Part shown: positions 1 through 10,995 of the stretch, piece after piece | Position numbering within the stretch: the stretch's first letter is position 1 | Layout: each line of letters begins with the position of its first letter | From: Bettongia penicillata ogilbyi | Lineage: Eukaryota > Chordata > Mammalia > Diprotodontia > Potoroidae | NCBI GenBank assembly: GCA_023548195.1 | Contig: JAJHZJ010000335.1 | Span: 6,329,550-6,393,549, forward strand | Length of the DNA stretch: 64,000 bases | Reading direction: 5' to 3' | Made by a program: the position numbers and the translations under genes | The notes under the pieces: generated by a model | Told to the model about the DNA's origin: nothing | Seen by the model: the letters and a program-made list of their open reading frames with translations, nothing else | Database searches by the model: none

Positions 1-67
1 TCTGTCTGATGAAAAGGAGTCCTAGGGACAGTTGAGGATCTGGCCATGGCCTTCAGCCACCTTGAAG
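1..67 (-). other. 3' UTR start of TMEM263-like gene
   Basis: On the minus strand this follows directly after the TAA stop of the TMEM263-like exon, so it should be the start of the 3' untranslated region. No polyadenylation signal is visible in these 67 bases, so the UTR and transcript end must continue beyond the left edge of the window. Confidence 0.6.
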
Positions 68-418
<351 letters not shown>

Positions 419-484
419 TCATTTGTCTCCTTATTTGGCAGAACCATCTACACAGAAGCACTTTTTAAAGGCAGTTTTGTACAA

Positions 485-590
485 CAGAAAGAGCATTAGC
501 CTCTGGAGTCAGAGGACCTGAGTTCAAATTCTGTCTCTGCTGCCTCCTGCCTGGGGGAATATCACACAACCTTTCTGGGCCTTAGTTTTA
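485..590 (+). repeat. MIR/CORE-type SINE fragment
   Basis: The SINE head 'gagtcagaggacctgagttc' is followed by a degraded middle and the start of the pyrimidine block ending near 'gggccttag'. This is an old copy inside the likely intron next to the TMEM263-like exon. Confidence 0.65.
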
Positions 591-780
591 GAGAGGCATT
601 GTGGCTTAATGGGTAGAGAGATGGCCTCAAATTCAGAAAGACTGGATTTCAAACCCTGACATTATTAGCCACGTGTATCCCCTCTTTTTACCAGATGAAG
701 AAACTGAGCCCCAGAGATTTGTCCAAGGTCATAGTACATTGAAGAGCTAGGGTTTGAACCCAGAGGCCTCCAGTGTTATT
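591..780. repeat. Two opposed SINE pieces
   Basis: 591-665 reads as a plus-strand SINE head (gcattgtggcttaatgggta, then gactggatttcaaaccc). 690-775 reads as a minus-strand SINE body (agatgaagaaactgagcc, then gggtttgaaccc). The pieces are too degraded to say whether they were ever one insertion. Confidence 0.55.
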
Positions 781-944
781 TCCTAGACCTACCCTCCCCA
801 TAACAGGCAAGCCCCCTCAAGGCAGGGCCAGTCTCACTTTTGTATCTGTAATCCTAGGACAGGGACCAGTGATGGATAGATCTTTGTTGAATGGACTGTT
901 TCCACTTCCATAAAGATCTGAATCTGCATGGAATCTGATCTGAT

Positions 945-1148
945 CTGAAAGGGCCAGGGTCTCCCACTGTATCCTGGGCCATCACTAGTTGTCCTGATAA
1001 ATATCCAGCCACTGGACCCAGATGCTTAGGAGAAGAAGGTGAGGTTGGTGACCTTGCACAGCCCTCCATCACTCAAATCAAAGTCAACTGCAAGTCACGT
1101 CATCATCTTGATGTCATGGTCCTCTTTAAGAACAAAGGACAAACACAA
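945..1148 (+). repeat. Marsupial SINE, 3' part
   Basis: This holds the same long 3' body as the complete element at 60257-60570, including the 'gaggttggtgaccttgcaca' block and an end near 'acaaaggacaaacacaac'. The tRNA-like head is missing, so this is a 5'-truncated copy. 781-944 before it holds an L2-tail-like piece and no gene. Confidence 0.75.
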
Positions 1149-1894
1149 CAACTTCCATACAGTGAGGTATGGTGGTGAGAGCCATGGATTTGGAGTCGAG
1201 ACCCGAGTTCAAAATTGTGCTCTCCATCTGTCCGAACCACAATCCTGGCTGGCACCTCACAGGATCGTGTAACTTAAGTCCTTCATAGACCTTAGAGAGC
1301 TTCAGAAATGGGACTGGAGTGGTTTTGCTTCTGTTATTAGTGAGCCCTGGCCTGGATTTCAATCCAAGCTCTTGAGTCATCAAACAATAGGCATTTGTCA
1401 AGTCCCTACTATAGAAATAGACCACGTAGGCTCTTTGAGTCTCAGGTTCCTCATCCTTAAAAGCAAGAGATTGGGCTAGTGGGCTTCTGAGAGTCCTTCC
1501 CACTCTGTATTCAGAGCCCTGTACAATCTGGTGCTCTGTGAAATTCCAGGAGGGATTTCCATGAGAGCCCGTGGCCCTGTATCATCTCTTTCACCCCAAA
1601 GAGGATGAGGAGATGTGTGCTCTGTTTTCATGCCACTGTGAAATGGAAAGTGATGTTACCATTTTGCTGTTGCCTTGCCAAGGCCCATAAGTCTCAGCAA
1701 TGGTGCCACCTCAATCCCCTATGTGTCTTCAGGAGTAGCCAGATTGGCCCAGTTGGTGAGCGCTTCTAATGAGGCCATGGTCATAGGTTTGTTCCTCCAA
1801 AGGACTGTTACCTTTTCACCAAGAAAGGTTTATTCCATAGGCACAGCTAAGCTCAGGTTCAGGAAGACTCTTATCCCCTTGTACGTCTTAAGAA
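1149..1894. other. Degraded repeat fragments, no gene
   Basis: A plus-strand SINE head is visible near 1160-1215 and a SINE tail near 1435-1505. A short L2-like end lies near 1385-1415. The rest (about 1515-1890) I cannot assign, and I see no exon-like signal in it. Confidence 0.45.
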
Positions 1895-2250
1895 ATTCAA
1901 CTGACAAGTATCTATTAAGTACCTACTATGTGTCAGGCACTGTACTACCTATGGGGGAGGGGTATCAAGACAAAAAATGAGAGTCTCTGACTTCAAGGGA
2001 CTTACATTCTGCTACGGGAGGGAGTAAGTAAGTACACAGTATATACAATCAATGGAAAGTCATATCAAGGGGAGGGAGAGTCATGGGAGGGCCGGGAAAG
2101 ATCTCATGGAGGGAGGTGGTAGACACCTTTGAGGGTTTCCAAGAGGCAGATATGAGGGTGGGGAGAAGGCATTCTGGACCTGGTGTACCGGGCTGTTCAA
2201 AGTATAAAGATGAGAGAGGGTATGTACTGCATGGGAAACTGGCATGGAGA
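1895..2250 (-). repeat. L2-like LINE 3' fragment
   Basis: Contains the reverse complement of the L2-like 3' end: 'tattaagtacctactatgtg', then 'ggcactgtac', then a 'cttcaagggacttacattct' block. A variable middle and the 'gcattctggacctgg' region follow. Compare the longer minus-strand copy at 28270-29260. Confidence 0.7.
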
Positions 2251-2332
2251 GTGCCTAAAGGGAACCTAGGGGAGACCCAAGGGCCCCAAACAAAGCCCTC
2301 TGATGCCAGTCCCCAGCACAGATGGAGCCTTG

Positions 2333-2515
2333 AGCAGTGTGGTTTCATGGAAAGAGCATCAGATTTTGAGTCACAAGGCCTTGGTTCAAATCTGCCTCCT
2401 ACTTATCATGTGATACTCAGCAAGTCCATTTCCTTTTCCTCAGTTTCCTCCCTTGTAAAATAAGGGCATTGAACTGGATGACCTCTAAGTCTCTTTCAGC
2501 TCCAAATCCTTTCTT
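2333..2515 (+). repeat. Near full-length CORE-type SINE
   Basis: Runs in order from the head (gtgtggtttcatggaaagag), through the promoter-like box (ggttcaaatctgcctcc), the conserved 'cctcagtttcc' core and a 'gtaaaataagg' segment, to the tail (ctctttcagctccaaatc). This tail is the one that becomes a minisatellite elsewhere in the window. Confidence 0.75.
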
Positions 2516-2641
2516 CATGTCATTTCTGGCTCCTGCCTGGAAGACAAGATTCATACTTTCCATCTCCTGCCTCTTGGGAGTCCCTTGGGGGCACACCTCC
2601 AGAAAAGGCCCAGAGTGCTGAAGTTACCGATCTCCCTAGAT

Positions 2642-2839
2642 CAGAGTTTCTTAACCTGGGGACTAGAGACTCCATAGACTTCAGAGGGAGGGAATCCATG
2701 AACCTGATGGGGAAAGAAAAGCCACCTAATACTTTTATTCATCTTTGAATTCTTTATGTGTTTTACTTTGTGATTTAAAATATTCAGAGAGGGCGTACAT
2801 AGGCACAAAGGATCTATGGCATGTCATTAAGAACCTTCA
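2642..2839 (+). mobile_element. hAT-like nonautonomous DNA transposon
   Basis: The left end reads 'cagagtttcttaacc' and the degraded right end 'cattaagaacctt'. It shares internal sequence with the better preserved copy at 3590-3779, including the run around 'tttatgtgttttactttgtg'. The inverted ends and ~200-bp size suggest a MITE-type element without coding capacity. Confidence 0.6.
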
Positions 2840-3340
2840 CTTTAAATAATCCAGCCTTCCTCCCCTCCTCCATCCCCTTGCTGGCATGTCTCTGGTCACT
2901 CACTATAACCATCATCTTGGCCACAAACTGCTCCAGGCTGCAGATCCTAATCTCATGACTGATCACAGGCTTAGAGATAGGTCTGACCCTGATCACAGAC
3001 CAACCCCTCCTCATGCTGGCCTAAGTGAGATAACTTTACCTCTCCTCACAAAAAGCTCCGACTCTACACCGATTTCCCCTTCTCCAAGCCAGGACCCTTC
3101 AACCCTTTCTGGTTGCTCCCTTCTAGTTCCCATCCTCTCAGCAGCTCACAGTCCCCAGGAAAGCAATAAATTCCTGGGCAGATAAGGCCTGGGATTTACA
3201 GCAGCAGGTTAGCAGCTCAAACAACAGAGCAAAGGGATCATTCTAGTGGCAGGTACAGAAGAGCCAGCAGCACATACAGTGGATATGAGAAAGTCAATGA
3301 AAAGGAAAGGAGTATGTTGAGTCCTGGAGACCATAGGTGA
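2840..3340. other. No gene seen; unassigned
   Basis: This stretch is mostly non-repetitive to my eye, with moderate GC and no convincing splice sites around its short open frames. I could not assign it to a repeat family. Confidence 0.4.
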
Positions 3341-3344
3341 AAAT

Positions 3345-3585
3345 AACAACAGCCTGCATGTATGTCCTTTTCTAAGGTTTGCAAAGTACCTTCTGAGCAA
3401 CAGTCTAATGGTAGTAGATAGAAGTATCATTAGTCTCATTCTTCTGCTGAGGAAACCAAGGCACAGGGGCACTTAGCGACTTGCCCATTGTTCACCCAGC
3501 TGTTAAGGGTCCAAAGCTGGATTTGCATCTATGTCTTCCGTCTCAAGGCCAAACCCATGGCCACTCCACCACTCCACCTCTTAGA
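3345..3585 (-). repeat. MIR-type SINE, minus strand
   Basis: Shows the reverse-complement order: a 'tttgcaaagtaccttctgag' tail, 'tctgctgaggaaaccaaggc' core, 'gcacttagcgacttgcccat', and a head with 'ctggatttgcatctatgtc'. It ends directly against the hAT-like element at 3590. Confidence 0.65.
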
Positions 3586-3589
3586 TTCA

Positions 3590-3779
3590 CAGGGGTTCTA
3601 AACCTGAGGTCTGGCAACTATTTTTTAAAATATATTTTTGCAATTATTTCAATACAAATGTTTTCCTTTGTAATCTATGCATTTTACTTTATGCTTTTAA
3701 AATGATTCTGAGAAGGGGTCCATAGCTTCACCATACTTCCAAAGGGGTCCAGGACAAAGAAAAAGGTTAAGAATCCCTG
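3590..3779 (+). mobile_element. hAT-like MITE with terminal inverted repeats
   Basis: The ends are CAGGGGTTCTAAACC (3590-3604) and, on the opposite strand, CAGGGATTCTTAACC (from 3779 back to 3765), which match at 13 of 15 positions. Length is 190 bp with no coding capacity. No convincing 8-bp target duplication is visible, so the insertion is old. It is the best of three copies here (others at 2642-2839 and 20459-20680). Confidence 0.7.
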
Positions 3780-3799
3780 TTTTAGAGGAACCGGGAAGT

Positions 3800-3945
3800 A
3801 AGGGAAGGAACAAACATTTATTAGGCACCAAATGCATGCCAGGTACTATGCTAAGGGCTGAGAATATAGACAAAGTCAAAAAAAAGTCCTTGCTCCCAAG
3901 GAGCTCATAGTCTAATGGGAAAATTTCTTGTTTCTGCAAATATCT
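3800..3945 (-). repeat. L2-like LINE 3' end
   Basis: Contains 'aacaaacatttattaggcac', then 'tatgctaagggctgagaata', then 'ctcccaaggagctcatagtc'. This is the reverse complement of the last ~150 bp of an L2-like LINE. Confidence 0.7.
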
Positions 3946-4168
3946 ACCAACAAACACATAAAAGCCCAAGATTTCATTACTGAGGTAGGAAAGCTTCCAT
4001 TCTGCACGGAGATCAAGCTTACAAAGCGAATGCCCCTGGGAGACAGAATAGCTGATGACAGAAATTCACACTAAGCCAAACAAGTGCTGACTAAAGACAC
4101 TCCAATTCATGCCACAGGATCTCACCCGGACACTACCTCCATCTCCACAACGGGGGTTCCACTTTTCT

Positions 4169-5125
4169 GGAACCCTCCACTTCCCAACCCTCTCCGAAGA
4201 GCATCTTGGCTTCTGCTTTCCTGAGGAAATCAAGGTCATTTGTTCTGAGCTTCTCTTCTCCACTACTCCACATTTCAAAACCCCACTTTGTCATTTCCCA
4301 TTTTTGCCCTTTTTGCTCCAGTTTCTGACAAAAAGTTGTCTTTTCTTATCAGCACTAATTATGCTTAGGCTGCTTCTCCTTTTCACAGTCAAATTCTTAG
4401 AAAGACTCTTCTATGCTGTTACCTCCATTTCCATACCTCCTTTTCTCCTTCTTATTCTGACTTCCCTGTTTCTATTGAGGATGCCTCTAATCACCAAGGC
4501 TGGCCATTTCAGAATCGCTCCTGGTTCTCCTCTCTTCCTCACTCTCCATATATAGTCAGCTGTCTGCTCTGTCTTCACAACATCACTCACGTATGTTCCC
4601 TTTGCACATAGTTAAGGCCTTTATGTTCTCTGGTCTGGACTCCTCCAACAGCCTTTTGGCTGTTTTTCCTACTGTGAATCTCTCCCCTCTCCAGTCCACC
4701 CCCAGAACTGTCCAATCTTCTTGAAGTCCAGGCCTCACTGTATTGCTCCTCTATTCAAAAATCTTCAGTTGATCCCCACTGTCTGCATATACAACCGGCT
4801 CTACTCTGCTTTATAAATTCTATGTTCCAGCCACATTAGAATTTTAGCTGTTTCAACACAGGTACCATCCCCTCTAGGAAGTCTTTGTCAATCTATCCTT
4901 CTCATACCCTTTCTCCCTCAAGGGCCAAGTCATTTTTCCCCTCAGATTTCTCTTCTCTGTCTGTCTGTCTCTATCTTTGTTTCTCTGTCTGTCTCTGTTT
5001 CTGTCTCTCTCCTGGGTACCATTTTTGTACTTACCTTTCTTCTTATTTAAGTTAAGGTCTGTGCTCAGTCTACCTTCTTACCCCATTTCTTTCCTAGGTG
5101 CTTTAATAAAGCTTTGTTGAGGACC
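4169..5125 (+). repeat. L2-like LINE, plus strand
   Basis: A pyrimidine-rich ~950-bp segment in the same order as the other plus-strand L2-like copies: 'tctggactcctccaacagcc', 'ctctcccctctccagtccac', 'ttcagttgatccccactgtc' and a 3' run ending near 'aggtgctttaataaagcttt'. Its open frames are remnants without full coding capacity. A CTGTCT-rich stretch lies at about 4958-5010. Confidence 0.65.
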
Positions 5126-5955
5126 TGATAGCTGTATTTTAAAGGCTGTCATGTGGAAGACGATTAGACTCGTACCGCTTGGCCCTAGAGGGCAAGACAA
5201 GCACCGAAAGGAAGAAGCTAGAGGGAGGTGGATATATAAAGGAAAACTTTCTTGTCATGAGAATTTCCTCCAAGTGACTTGGCCTGGGAAAGTGGTGGGT
5301 TTCCCATCCACAGGATTTCAAGTAGGAGCAGGAGGACCATTTTTGGTGGATGTCAGACAGGGCATTTCCATTCAACTCCTGTTTGAATTAGGGGACCTCT
5401 GAGGTCTCCACTCTCTTTCCTAGGTAGGATATTCTGAAAATTGTTTCTCCCTGAAACCCAAGGCACAGGCTAGGCAGATGGCCAAGGTCAGGAGACCAGC
5501 AAAGCTAACTGGCCTTTAGAGGCCCTAGACCCTCCATCTCACTGTGCTAACCAGAGACATAGGCTGAATCATTGTCCTTTACATTGGCTGATTCAGGAAG
5601 GGAGGGGCATTTAAAATTCAGGAAGGGGACTGGGAGAGAGGCTGAGAGAGGGAGTGAGGCTGGCAGTTCTGGATAAAATCCAGGCAATATAGAACCTCTT
5701 TACCCCTCCTTAAAATTTCTCATTCCAACTTTCTACCTCTCCCTCTCACCCCAACAGTTAACCCCATTCTGCTGCTTCAGCAAGATTCTTTGTTTCTTCT
5801 CACAGTTGCTAAGGCAACCACATGTTCTGGGTACAGTGGGACAGTCCTTGGATGCTTGAGGATGTGAAGGCCTCAGGTTTCAAAAGCAGTGATGTTGTCC
5901 CTTGGGACACTCCCAGGATCATCCAATTTATCAAGTGATGTTGGTATCAATGCAG
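5126..5955. other. No gene seen; unassigned
   Basis: I could not match this to a repeat family. It has several purine-rich patches near 5590-5660 and moderate GC. No exon with matching splice sites was found. Confidence 0.4.
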
Positions 5956-6125
5956 ATTTAGAACAGGAGGGAGTATTGAAGGTCATCTAGTTCAACCTTT
6001 TCCTTGAGGAAACAGACCCAGAAAGGTTACATGGGACTCTCAGGTCACAGAGCTAGTCAGTAGAAGAGCCAGGATAGAACCTGGCTTTTCTGACTCAAAA
6101 GTCAACACGTTTTTCACTGTCTCCT
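5956..6125 (-). repeat. CORE-type SINE, minus strand
   Basis: Runs from 'gaaggtcatctagttcaacc' through 'gaggaaacagacccagaaag' to 'gagccaggatagaacctggc'. This is the usual antisense order of the window's main SINE family. Confidence 0.65.
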
Positions 6126-6134
6126 TAAACTAGA

Positions 6135-6440
6135 TTAGGCACAAGGGACCATCTCTAAGCCTCTCCAACTTGGCAGCATCTGGGCCCAGTTCACCTCTGG
6201 GCCATGATAAGGCATCAGAAGAGAATCTTAGGGGAACAATGCAAGCAGAGAACATAAAAATATATTCAATAAATATGGGCTATTGTTATAATTAAGAAGA
6301 GTATATTTTTGGCCCCAAACCCCTTTCAGGACCTAGTGTGTTCCCAGTTTATGACCCTGCTCCCACTGAGGACAAAACGACTCAGATGTCTCGAGACCCA
6401 CAGAAATACTTTTTGAACTGTCCTAAAGGTTCAGAGTCTG
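6135..6440 (+). repeat. Inverted duplication, left arm
   Basis: These 306 bases are the reverse complement of 7249-7554. By manual alignment I count only four substitutions and no internal gap. The arm contains 'ccaaacccctttcaggacct' and an AT-rich middle. I do not recognise it as a known repeat family, and no other copy was seen in the window. Confidence 0.9.
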
Positions 6441-7248
6441 ACCCTCTCCTCTTCACAAAAGAGAAAACTAAAGACTGAGAAGTTGTCTATAGCCACACAC
6501 ATGACAGTAACCACTCTCACTTTAGGGCTTTCCTCAAAATAACCTCAAAATAAAAAAATAGCAGGTAGTCTAAATCCGCATTTGTTAGATTATTATTCCC
6601 ATTTTAGAGATGAGAAAATTGAGATTTGGGGAAAGGAAGTAACTTGCTCACAGTCACACAACTAGTAAGTGTCAGAACCAGGATTGGAACTTAGGGCTCT
6701 GTGGATTCCAAGCTCTTTCTGCCTTTCTTGTTGTCAGGGGAAGATTGGAATGAAAGTGAATAGAACCAGGAGTAAGTGACCAATCTAGGCCTTCTAATTT
6801 AAAATCACCTGTTATTTCCACTACCTCTCACTGCCCCTGTAGAGAATCAGAAGTCATCTAGTTCAGCTCATCTCCTAAAGGAATCTCTGATAACAACTGA
6901 TAAGTATCTGGCCAGCCTTGTCTTGAAGACTGCCAAGTAGGAGGGGGAGAGGGGATCTACTGTCTCTTTTTTTCAGGCAATAGAGGTTAAGTGACTTGCC
7001 CAAAGTGACACAGCTAATAAGTGTCTGGGGCAGGATTAAAATTCAGGCCTTCCTCACTCTAAGTTTACTCTATCCACAGTATCTTATCCACTGCAATCCT
7101 CATTTTATCAATGTCCTTCCTAAAATGTCAGCGATGGTCTGACAGCATGGTGACCTCATGAGGTGTCTCTGCAGGGGGGATAGTTGGCAGCCCAGCTGTT
7201 CCTACTCCACAAACCCCAGCCATTGGCAGCTCAAGATACTCTCCTTGC
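6441..7248. other. Spacer between inverted arms
   Basis: This 808-bp spacer holds old, degraded repeats. There are minus-strand SINE pieces at about 6445-6510 and 6580-6720, a CR1/L3-like start near 6845-6940, and another minus-strand SINE at about 6975-7085. The last ~150 bp are unassigned. Its age contrasts with the near-identity of the flanking arms. Confidence 0.6.
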
Positions 7249-7554
7249 CAGACTCTGAACCTTTAGGACAGTTCAAAAAATATTTCTGTGGGTCTCGAGA
7301 CGTCTGAGTCGTTTTGTCCTCATTGGGAGCAGGGTCATAAACTGGGAACACACTAGGTCCTGAAAGGGGTTTGGGGCCAAAAATATACTCTTCTTAATTA
7401 TAACAATAGCCCATATTTATTGAATATATTTTTATGTTCTCTGCTTGCATTGCTCCCCTAAGATTCTCTTCTGATGCCTTATCATGGCCCAGAGGTGAAC
7501 TGGGCCCAGATGCTGCCAAGTTGGAGAGGCTTAGAGATGGTCCCTTGTGCCTAA
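7249..7554 (-). repeat. Inverted duplication, right arm
   Basis: This is the reverse-complement partner of 6135-6440. Both arms are exactly 306 bp and differ at four sites; one difference is inside a run of A/T near the inner end. Homology ends sharply at the inner boundary. At the outer boundary a 2-bp indel is followed by only a few further shared bases. Confidence 0.9.
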
Positions 7555-7970
7555 CTTCTAGAATGTAAGGAAACTCCATACCAGAATACCCTTCCATTGC
7601 AGCTCACAGAAACCAGTGCAACCGTCCAGTAAGGGGTGGAGGGCTTATGCATGTTCCGTGTCATGGAGGATACATTTACTCACATGGAGTGAAGGAACTT
7701 GGAAGTACTGAAGCTAATGAACATCATCCTCATTTTCTAGCATAACCAGACTTCCACCCAAGCCTGGGATGTTTTGTATGCTGCTGCTGCAGATACAAAA
7801 GACATGTTTCCTAATTGGTGGAGAGAATGCTGAGTCCTATAGGAAGCTGAGTGTCTGAGAGAGGAGTAGGGTTGGTCTGAAAATTTCTTTAGAGAGAGAA
7901 ATGTGAGGTTCCAGACATTCTTCAGGAGAGAAAGAAAGATTTTGGAAGCTGCAGACATTTAGAGGAAGCC
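7555..7970. other. No gene seen; unassigned
   Basis: This is apparently unique sequence between the inverted arm and the next L2/MIR fragment. Short open frames lack splice or promoter support. Confidence 0.4.
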
Positions 7971-7974
7971 TGAG

Positions 7975-8135
7975 CTGAGCATAGTATCTGATACAGAATA
8001 GGTGCTTAACACATGCTTATTGGATTGAATGGAGCATTATACATTAGGAAATAAACATTTATTAAGTGCCTACTATGTTCCAGGAACTATGCTAAGTGCT
8101 TTATACATATTATCTCATTTGATAATTTCATAACT
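7975..8135. repeat. L2/MIR 3' end fragments
   Basis: 7975-8032 reads as a plus-strand L2/MIR end (aggtgcttaacacatgctta). 8045-8125 reads as the opposite strand (aaacatttattaagtgccta, then atgctaagtgctttatacat). Confidence 0.6.
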
Positions 8136-8560
8136 GAACGATCCCTGACTTTTCTTTGACACACACCTTCCTCTTTTGAACATCAATATTCTCCTGGTAA
8201 TGCATATGGAAATCACAGTCCCTGAATGATTAAAATTGTGGAGGGTCTAAAGGGCAATGGGAAGATGTATGGCAGTTGTAAGGATGGTGCCTCTTGTGCA
8301 GATAAGAGGGGGTATGAAGGATATTATTCAGGAAATGCACGCAAAGAAAGGGAGGAGGGGAAAGCCAACTAATGAACTCAGAGGATAACAGATGGACAGC
8401 TGGGATACTGTATTAGCGCCCACAGAATGTAAAGAAAACAAGACAAAGGCTTTGAGGAGATCCCATGCTGGGGATTTAAGGAAGGTCGAGAACAAGAATT
8501 GCATAGGATGAGAAGGTCGCAATCTGCACTAGTGAACCCACTACAGCTTTTTAACATATG
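8136..8560. other. No gene seen; unassigned
   Basis: Moderately AT-rich sequence without recognised repeat signatures or exon signals. Confidence 0.4.
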
Positions 8561-8815
8561 TGATTTCCTTTGAGTCTCATGAAACTCCCAGCACTGTTTG
8601 GTGCAAAGGACAGGGTAATCATGCTGAATTTTACAGATGAGAGAAGTCCAAGATGTGAAGGTACTTGGGCTCTGGTGTTTCTATAAGGATTTGGTGGAAG
8701 TCACAGATAACTTGTCTTCCCTGGCAGAATCCAAGTCCCTTAGAAGTAGGAATTGCTTCATTCTTTGTGCCAGGCACATTTGGAGGCCCTTAATAAATGC
8801 TTTTAGGTTGACTGC
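8560..8815. repeat. MIR and L2 fragments
   Basis: 8565-8660 resembles a minus-strand MIR (ttttacagatgagagaagtc). 8735-8815 resembles a plus-strand L2 tail (tttgtgccaggcacatttgg, then taataaatgcttttaggttg). Confidence 0.5.
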
Positions 8816-8934
8816 CAAAGGCACAGAGTACAGGGAACTTAACTGAGAAATCTTGAGAGGGTTTTGAAGGATTCTCCCAAAATCATCTCCTCAACGTCCC
8901 ACAGGTATCAAGCCCTCTGACTCTATATCCAGTG

Positions 8935-9057
8935 TTTCCTTCCTTCCTTCCTTCCTTCCTTCCTTCCTTCCTTCCTTCCTTCCTTCCTTCCTTCCTTCCT
9001 TCCTTCCTTCCTTCCTTCCTTCCTTCCTTCCTTCCTTCCTTCCTTCCTTCCTTTCTT
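8935..9057 (+). repeat. (TTCC)n microsatellite
   Basis: About 30 almost uninterrupted copies of the TTCC tetranucleotide, with a single TTTC variant at the right end. The repeated Phe/Leu/Pro/Ser frame through it is a product of the repeat and not a gene. Confidence 0.97.
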
Positions 9058-9394
9058 CCCCTTTACAACCTGGCCCAGTCTTTCTTTTTCCTTAAAAAAA
9101 TGGGCTCAGAAGCCCCATTCAAAGGGGCTGAGGAAAGAGTGCAATGAGAAAGTGAAGAAAACTTTTTAAAGAAATTCATTCACATGACTAAGCTGGCTAG
9201 GACAGAAAGGTCAAAGGAAGGTTTTGTTTTTAGGACACAGAAGCACTGGGCATGCTGGTAGAGAGGTGGGAAGGAACCAGTGGAGCAGTAAGGATGGAAG
9301 ATGCCTGGAGAAGACAGCAGAGGAGAGCATCAGCAGCTCTCATGGCTTAGGACTTCCTTGTGTTGGGGTGAGAGCTGTGTACCTAATCAGGTCT

Positions 9395-9670
9395 TGGATC
9401 GGGAGACTGAAGGGACCTCAGAGACCATACCATCCAATCTTCTCAATTCACACATGGCCCAGAGATTAAGTGATCGGCCCAAGGTTGCTCAAATGGCCAA
9501 TGGCAGGGTTGGGATTCATACCAATGTGGACTCAGGTAACAGCTCTGTAACCCTGTGACTTTGGGTCAGTAACTTCACCTCTGAACCTCAGATTCCTCAT
9601 CCATACATGGAGGAGGAGGTGGGGCTAGGGGATATAGGAGGCAGTCTGGTACTGTGAAAAGAGCAACGAC
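9395..9670. repeat. Two opposed SINE copies
   Basis: 9395-9535 is antisense (gggagactgaagggacctca, then gcagggttgggattcatacc). 9545-9670 is sense (ctgtgactttgggtcagtaa, then cctcagattcctcatcc). Confidence 0.6.
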
Positions 9671-9784
9671 TTTCTGGTTATTTTTAAATCTTGTCAAGAA
9701 TCAGAGAGTGATGCTAGGAAGAGAATGGAAAAAGGAGGTGGGATGACTCAGTAGGAAATGGCAAGAATGGAGTTTTCCCTAAGG

Positions 9785-10010
9785 CTTTAGAGTTGGCAAA
9801 GCTCTTTATGTACAGCATCTCATTAGACCCTCATAATCATCGTTTGAGGTAAATGCTGCTATTATTCTCCATTTTACAAATGAGGAAACTGAGGCTCTGA
9901 GAGGTTGGGTGCCTTGCTCAGAGTCATGCCACTAGGAAGTGTCTGGGACAAGGTTTGAACTCAGGTCTTCTCGACTCTGAGGCCAGTGCCCTATCCAGCA
10001 GGCACTAGAT
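9785..10010 (-). repeat. Near full-length MIR-type SINE
   Basis: Order is 'ttggcaaagctctttatgta', 'ccattttacaaatgaggaaa', 'gaggttgggtgccttgctca', 'ggtttgaactcaggtcttct', and a head ending in 'gcccta'. This is one of the most complete minus-strand MIR copies here. Confidence 0.75.
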
Positions 10011-10534
10011 GGTCTTTAAGGTCGGTTCCATCTCCCAAACCTTTGATCTATGACTCAAAATTCAGCGCTTTTTCCTACTACACCATGTTGCCATATCTAC
10101 AGGATTCCAGTCCATGCTGCCTGGCCATGGGCAAATCCTCTTCTTGTTCCTCATGTGCAAACAAAAGGCATTGAGCTATTGGATTTGTGAGCCCTTTTTG
10201 AACTCATGTTTCTCGGATTGGGTAGGGATGCAGGGGTTGTGAGGAGTACTGGAGCGAGAAGAGTCCTAGGCTGCCCAAAGGGTTTGTGGGGAATCATGCA
10301 TTAGCAGGAGCCATCTTTCTATGAACTCTTAAACTGCTGAAAGTCCCATGGTTATGATGACTTTCTCTCCCCTTGACTTTTATCCTCTAGGAATGTAGCA
10401 GACAAGCCAGATCCTTTTTCCTGAGCTACAGGGAAATCCCTTGGTCTTTCCATCTAGCTTATCTATGAGCTGTTAGCTTCCCTTTCAAGGGAGACAATCT
10501 TAAGAATCGGGTAAGGAAAGTCCACACGTTCCCC
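10011..10534. other. No gene seen; unassigned
   Basis: No clear repeat family and no exon-like features. Several short open frames occur by chance. Confidence 0.4.
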
Positions 10535-10695
10535 TAAGAAGGTCCAGAGGATTGTGGGATTTACAGCTGAAAGGGACTTAGAGATCACTTTCTGGATCCC
10601 CTCTATTTTCCACATGAGGACAGGAATTGAGGGGAGTTTGAAATAACTTGCCCAGGGTCATACTGGTTGTAGATAGCAGAGCTAGCATTTCAATT
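10535..10695 (-). repeat. CORE-type SINE, minus strand
   Basis: Reads 'gctgaaagggacttagagat', then 'ccacatgaggacaggaattg', then 'aacttgcccagggtcatact', in the antisense order of the SINE family. Confidence 0.6.
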
Positions 10696-10704
10696 ACGGT
10701 AACA

Positions 10705-10995
10705 GTGGAAAGAAGGTTGGGTTTAGAGATGGAGGATGATCACAGGTAAGTCATTTTGAGTCCTCTGGACATCAGTTTCTTTATCTAGAAGATGGGGGTG
10801 GGTGGGTTAAAGGAGATGATTTCGAAGTTCCTTCCAGTTCCAAATCTATGGATGTCATTCCACATGCATGAACTTAGTCCTTTAACACTTCTGGGCCTCA
10901 GTTTTTTCAACAGTAAAACAAAACCTCAATCTCCTCATCTGCAAAATGAAGGGGTTGGAGTAGATGACTTCTCATGTCCTTTCAGACTCCAAATT
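10705..10995 (+). repeat. Two tandem SINE copies, plus strand
   Basis: 10705-10855 and 10860-10995 each end in the family tail (gttccttccagttccaaatc and gtcctttcagactccaaatt). The second copy has lost its head, so this could be a tandem duplication or two insertions. Confidence 0.6.

Noticed and set aside
6135..7554. Retroviral LTR pair
   Set aside because: Arms are inverted rather than direct, lack TG...CA ends, and the interior has no retroviral sequence.
8932..9147. Phe-Leu-Pro-Ser repeat frame
   Set aside because: Translation of the (TTCC)n microsatellite.
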